From Lepisosteus oculatus (Eukaryota > Chordata > Actinopteri > Semionotiformes > Lepisosteidae): 64,000 nucleotides of DNA. The stretch covers positions 18,097,817-18,161,816 of the forward strand of contig NC_090699.1 in the NCBI RefSeq assembly GCF_040954835.1. The letters are read 5' to 3'. The notes under the pieces were generated by a model. That model had not been told where the DNA came from. It saw only the letters and a list, made by a program, of their open reading frames with translations, and did no database searches. Each line of letters starts with the position of its first letter. The stretch's first letter is position 1. Position numbers and translations under genes: made by a program. This document shows positions 60,179 to 64,000 of the stretch, in pieces.

Positions 60179-63100
60179 ATGGGTCACCAACGGGTTGTCC
60201 TTTGTAAATAAAAATAAATAAATGTATTTGGTTAAGTAAAGGACTAAATAAAAATACTCTTTCTCACCATCTTGCGTGAATGTTCTGAATTTCATATGTC
60301 ATTCAGTAGTTAAATCAGCCTAGATGTACCTTTTTAAATGGTTTATATACAAGTGGAAGCTGTAATGTGGGACATAATTTGTGACTTCAGAGATTTTATA
60401 TGTGTATATGTGAAGACACTAGCTTTGTTGTTTGTACTAATTTCTTTTATCATTATCCCCTGACATTTGCATTTAGCTTTTCTTACCATGAATGTATTGA
60501 AAGAGTAATATTTCAATGTAATTTGACACGGAATTAAATCTATCTTTGGGTTTGAGTGTTAGTTTAACAGTTTATTGTATTTATCCTCTCTGCAGTCTGT
60601 CACTGTGCGTCTACAGTGTATTGCAGATATTTTTTTAGCCTGCTTCCGATAAATCACGAAGCTTGTCTTTTCCTCTTTAAATAACCCTTCAATTCAAAGT
60701 GTAAAGATTCTCCAGAGTTCTGTTTGTGAATAGCATTGAAAGTTACTTTGTTTTATGTAAATAGAGATTGATGTAACAATTTTACACATTGAGCAGTTTT
60801 TGACAAAAAGTATTGATAGGTGCTTTCAGTAAGTGTTAGTTGAGATGACAGAACAATCCATTTTAAGATGAATTGCACCCGAATCTACCTCCGTGGGAAT
60901 GTCATTCTGTTCCGTCCGTAGTGTAAGGGATGACTAAATTCATGAATGCTTTAGTGCCCATTTCCTGTACTTTTTAATAACACAATTTCTTTAACCTATT
61001 CAGAGCCTGTGGGTAAATTTGCAGATTTGTCATTTTGGAGTGCTTTATTGAGTGTAATAAACAAGCGCAGCTTTGAGCCACTGTTTACCTGCTCAGAGCA
61101 GAGGTGGAAGCCTTTTCATCTTGCTGTCTGCTTGTCTTTACCGGCCCTTCCAAAAAAGATATTAAGAGAAATGTGTCTGTGTGCGTGCACCGTTCTATAA
61201 TTGGAAATATATACATGTTCAAACATACATATTTTTATGGGTTGGAGTAGGATTTCAGTTTGTTTTTTATAGCAGCAGAAACTACAATAATATTATTACA
61301 ACTTTATTCGTAAGTCCTTTTCAAGAACCTTTAGTTAATCATAACGCAGAAGATAATCATACCCCCACACCAGCACCACAAATGTATAATAGAAACATAA
61401 AATATGATTTTTTGTATTCACTCAGACCGGTGATGCAGTCTTGATATTGGCGGAAACGATCACAACTTTAGATTGCCAGCTACAGTATATTCTTTTCATC
61501 CAATGAACAATCGAAAAATCCACAAAGAAAAAAAATGTGTAAATACACCTGGCACTTGGCTCTTTTCACAGGTCTTTCAGACAAGTTCCAGTTCGTTGCT
61601 CTTTATTCTCAGATGCTTTATTTTCTAAAGTAATTTTATGAAGGAATATCACTCTATTAAGAATTGATAAAGCCAGCCCCACTTGTTCAATTTGAGCCAT
61701 ACCTCTGTGTTTGTGCAACAAGATGTAAATAATGAATGCCTTGCATTGTCACTGTACCATGACTTTGGAGGCTCACTCTTTACCAAGGGACTGTGGCTGC
61801 TTTCACATGGCACAGTGTAGTCTACACTGACTAGTGTAGAACAAATTTTCTTTTTATAGCAAAACAGGAAAACCCATATTTGATCCAAAGACCTCCCATT
61901 CTGCTCAAACGTATTTCCTGAAATTGCAGTTTTAGAAACTGGCACTTGACTAATCAAAAAATACCTTATCAAACCCAGAGAGGATAACATGTATTTATCT
62001 CTCTTATTTTCTTACAAAACAGTGGCTTCCCCTTCAGCAGATTAAAATATTAAATGACGTGTTGTTCCCAAGTGTAATTCCATTTACAAGAGAGCTATGT
62101 CATACACAAGTGAAGAAAAGGCCATGACATCAACTTTAACAGTGTCAGTAAGAATGAAAAGCACAGCTCATACACAGATCATCACAGGATCAGACTTCCT
62201 TGGGATGTTTGTTACCATCAATCAGCAGACCAAAAGGTCTTTCTGACACTACTTCTATTCAGTATCCTTTCTGCTTTTTACGAGCATGTGCCATCTGAAA
62301 AGAAATAAAAAAAATAGGGTTACAAGGAAATGCATGCTAATATAGTCTTAATAATATGCCTAAGCCCAGAACTACAACCTTAAACCTATTCCTCGAGGAA
62401 TAAAGTCATGAATAACATTTCTTAACATCACTCTTTTGAAATCCTTACGTCCACTGCTCTTCTCTCACCCCTGCACGCAGATAATCAGATTTACAACAAC
62501 TGTCAAAGTCAGGGATGACAGATAAATTAATCTTCTCTTCATGAGTTTACATCCCAGGCATCTGGGCTGCCGATCTGGCCCTAACAAGCACCGGGTCTCC
62601 ACAAGCTGTCTTTTAAAGTTGATGTTTTCATGGCTGGAGATGAATTACCCTGTCATGAGAATCTATTTATACAGCAGCAAGAGGGTGAGGTTCTGGCTTC
62701 AGGACAGAATGATTTCATGGGTTAAGGTCCCCTTGAAGCTTCTGCTCAAATCTTGTACCGCCAGCCCTGCCCTGCCACAGTCTTTGCTCTAAAGCTTCTT
62801 TATAAAGGAAAAATTAATGTTTCTGTTCCCTGAAATGTTACCGTTTACAATCATTCCATGCAATATAACAAAGCTCTGATTAATCTGTGGCCAGCTGCCA
62901 ATAATATAGCCTTTTAACTTTTGTATATAAAGAAGCATTTAAAAAGAAGAAACTTGCATGTTCTTTCTTTCATGGGTGGTATTGTATAAAATGTCCATGC
63001 TTATTACAGATATAAAGGTATATGGAGAACAAAATCCCATAGAACTGTGTCAGAAGCCAGAGACCTCCAATGGCATGGCCATACTGTGACAATGACATCA

Positions 63101-64000
63101 TACACACAGTATGATCACACACTTAGCAACAGAAGCACTATGATGCCATAAATAATAAAATAAGTCCCTGTTGTGAGTTAAACTTTTTATGTTTCATATT
63201 TTTTTGGAACATGTGTGGGACCTGTTTACTCAGTTTGGTAGCCCTGGAAGGTCTTGTTTTATTATTTTATTACTAACAAGAAAAAAAAAACACACAGCCA
63301 CCCCTGCCTTTCATACTGAACATCAAAAAAAAAGTGAAAAGGTATTAGACCTTATCTACGGTCTTTGGTGCAGTTTTATGAACATTTTCATTTTTAAGAA
63401 CCACATTAACATTTTGTTTTTTTGGGTTTGTGCATGTTTGAGGTGGTATCGCTAACCATTACTTTCCACAACTAGAAAAACACAAAAAGAAACCATAGAA
63501 AATTAGGTATTTATTCAAATGAATAATGTTAAAAATAGTTTCAATATTGACATATGAATAATAACAAACAGTGAGGCATTACAAATATTACAAATGTTGG
63601 TTCCAATATGCAAATGTTACATTTTAATGCCTCTCAGTATACAATTAAGTTTACACTTAAGTGATCATTAAATACTTGAATATTTCTTGATGCAGTTAAT
63701 TTGTGCATAAGGATTTCCTATTGCTTGGGTTCAGAATTCTGGTGTGGTTTCCATATATGTGTTAAGATTTGTGTTCTATAGTTATTTGGATTTGGGAAAA
63801 ATTAATTACAGTTTTAATTGAGGATAGTTATTTTTTGTGTGCAGCTTGTTGGTTAAAGGCAAGCTTATTAACACACATTACATAAGTAGTAATTTAGCAT
63901 GTTTTAACTTTTGCAGAAGCAAAATGCTTTGGATTAAATATCTGAGAGTTGAGTGGAGATTTTGCAGAATGGCCTGAGGCTTACAGCTTGAACATGGTAT
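60179..64000. other. right edge of window, lrmda intron; no gene supported
   Basis: AT-rich intronic DNA. Repeat-poor segments near 62540-62760 and 62820-62940 could be regulatory. ORFs here (62541-62792, 61649-61990 and others) have no similarity. A minus-strand acceptor-like site lies at 62295. Confidence 0.45.

Larger units (their letters stand above)
26705..64000 (+). other. lrmda: lrmda intron 2 (5' part, at least 37 kb)
   Basis: From the exon 2 donor to the end of the window I find no stretch encoding the next expected LRMDA block (SLEGL...LEELILDNN...LPRLHTL). Human LRMDA is known for very large introns spanning about a megabase, so the remainder is read as intron. It carries scattered retroelement remnants, listed separately, and several repeat-free, TAAT-rich segments that look like conserved enhancers. 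Confidence 0.7.

Noticed and set aside
1..64000. CRISPR arrays, tRNA or rRNA genes, prophage-like clusters
   Set aside because: No spaced direct repeats, no intact tRNA cloverleaf (only decayed SINE heads) and no rRNA-like sequence were found by eye.

Overview
The window is vertebrate nuclear DNA, AT-rich and mostly non-coding, most likely from a ray-finned fish. The basis is a protein clearly recognisable as Znf503, the first two exons of lrmda, and a repeat set typical of fish genomes: CR1-like and L2-like LINE remnants, V-SINE-like and other tRNA-derived SINEs, and a Penelope-like fragment. The style of the CR1-like 3' ends may point to a non-teleost such as gar, bowfin or sturgeon, but that is a weak inference. 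No bacterial, CRISPR or phage feature is present.

Only two protein-coding genes can be supported. znf503 is complete on the minus strand (ATG at 19006, stop ending at 16767) as two coding exons split by a 521-bp intron, giving a 572-residue NET-family transcriptional repressor. About 7 kb away and head-to-head, lrmda starts on the plus strand (ATG at 25983). Exons 1 and 2 (25983-26024 and 26604-26704) are present, and no exon 3 was found in the remaining ~37 kb, so the rest of the window is probably lrmda intron 2. From memory, this divergent znf503/lrmda arrangement also holds in human 10q22, where ZNF503 sits in a regulatory gene desert.

Layout: 1-9.1 kb holds LINE/SINE/transposon remnants and one homeodomain-motif-rich candidate enhancer. 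9.1-16.6 kb is the repeat-poor downstream flank of znf503. 16.6-19.4 kb is znf503 with its proximal promoter. 19.4-25.9 kb is the inter-promoter interval, with a CCAAT/E-box/PBX-MEIS-like island near 20.2 kb, a candidate enhancer near 22.2 kb and a CpG-rich island near 24.9 kb. 26.0-64.0 kb is the lrmda 5' region and giant intron, with scattered enhancer-like segments and retroelement fragments.

No new multi-gene system is visible. Items worth a second look are a 29-nt exon-like unit in lrmda intron 2, a 55-codon ORF with a signal-peptide-like start, the PBX/MEIS-like site cluster between the two promoters, and a snap-back Penelope-like fragment. Claims about conserved elements rest on motif appearance only; no alignment was possible.
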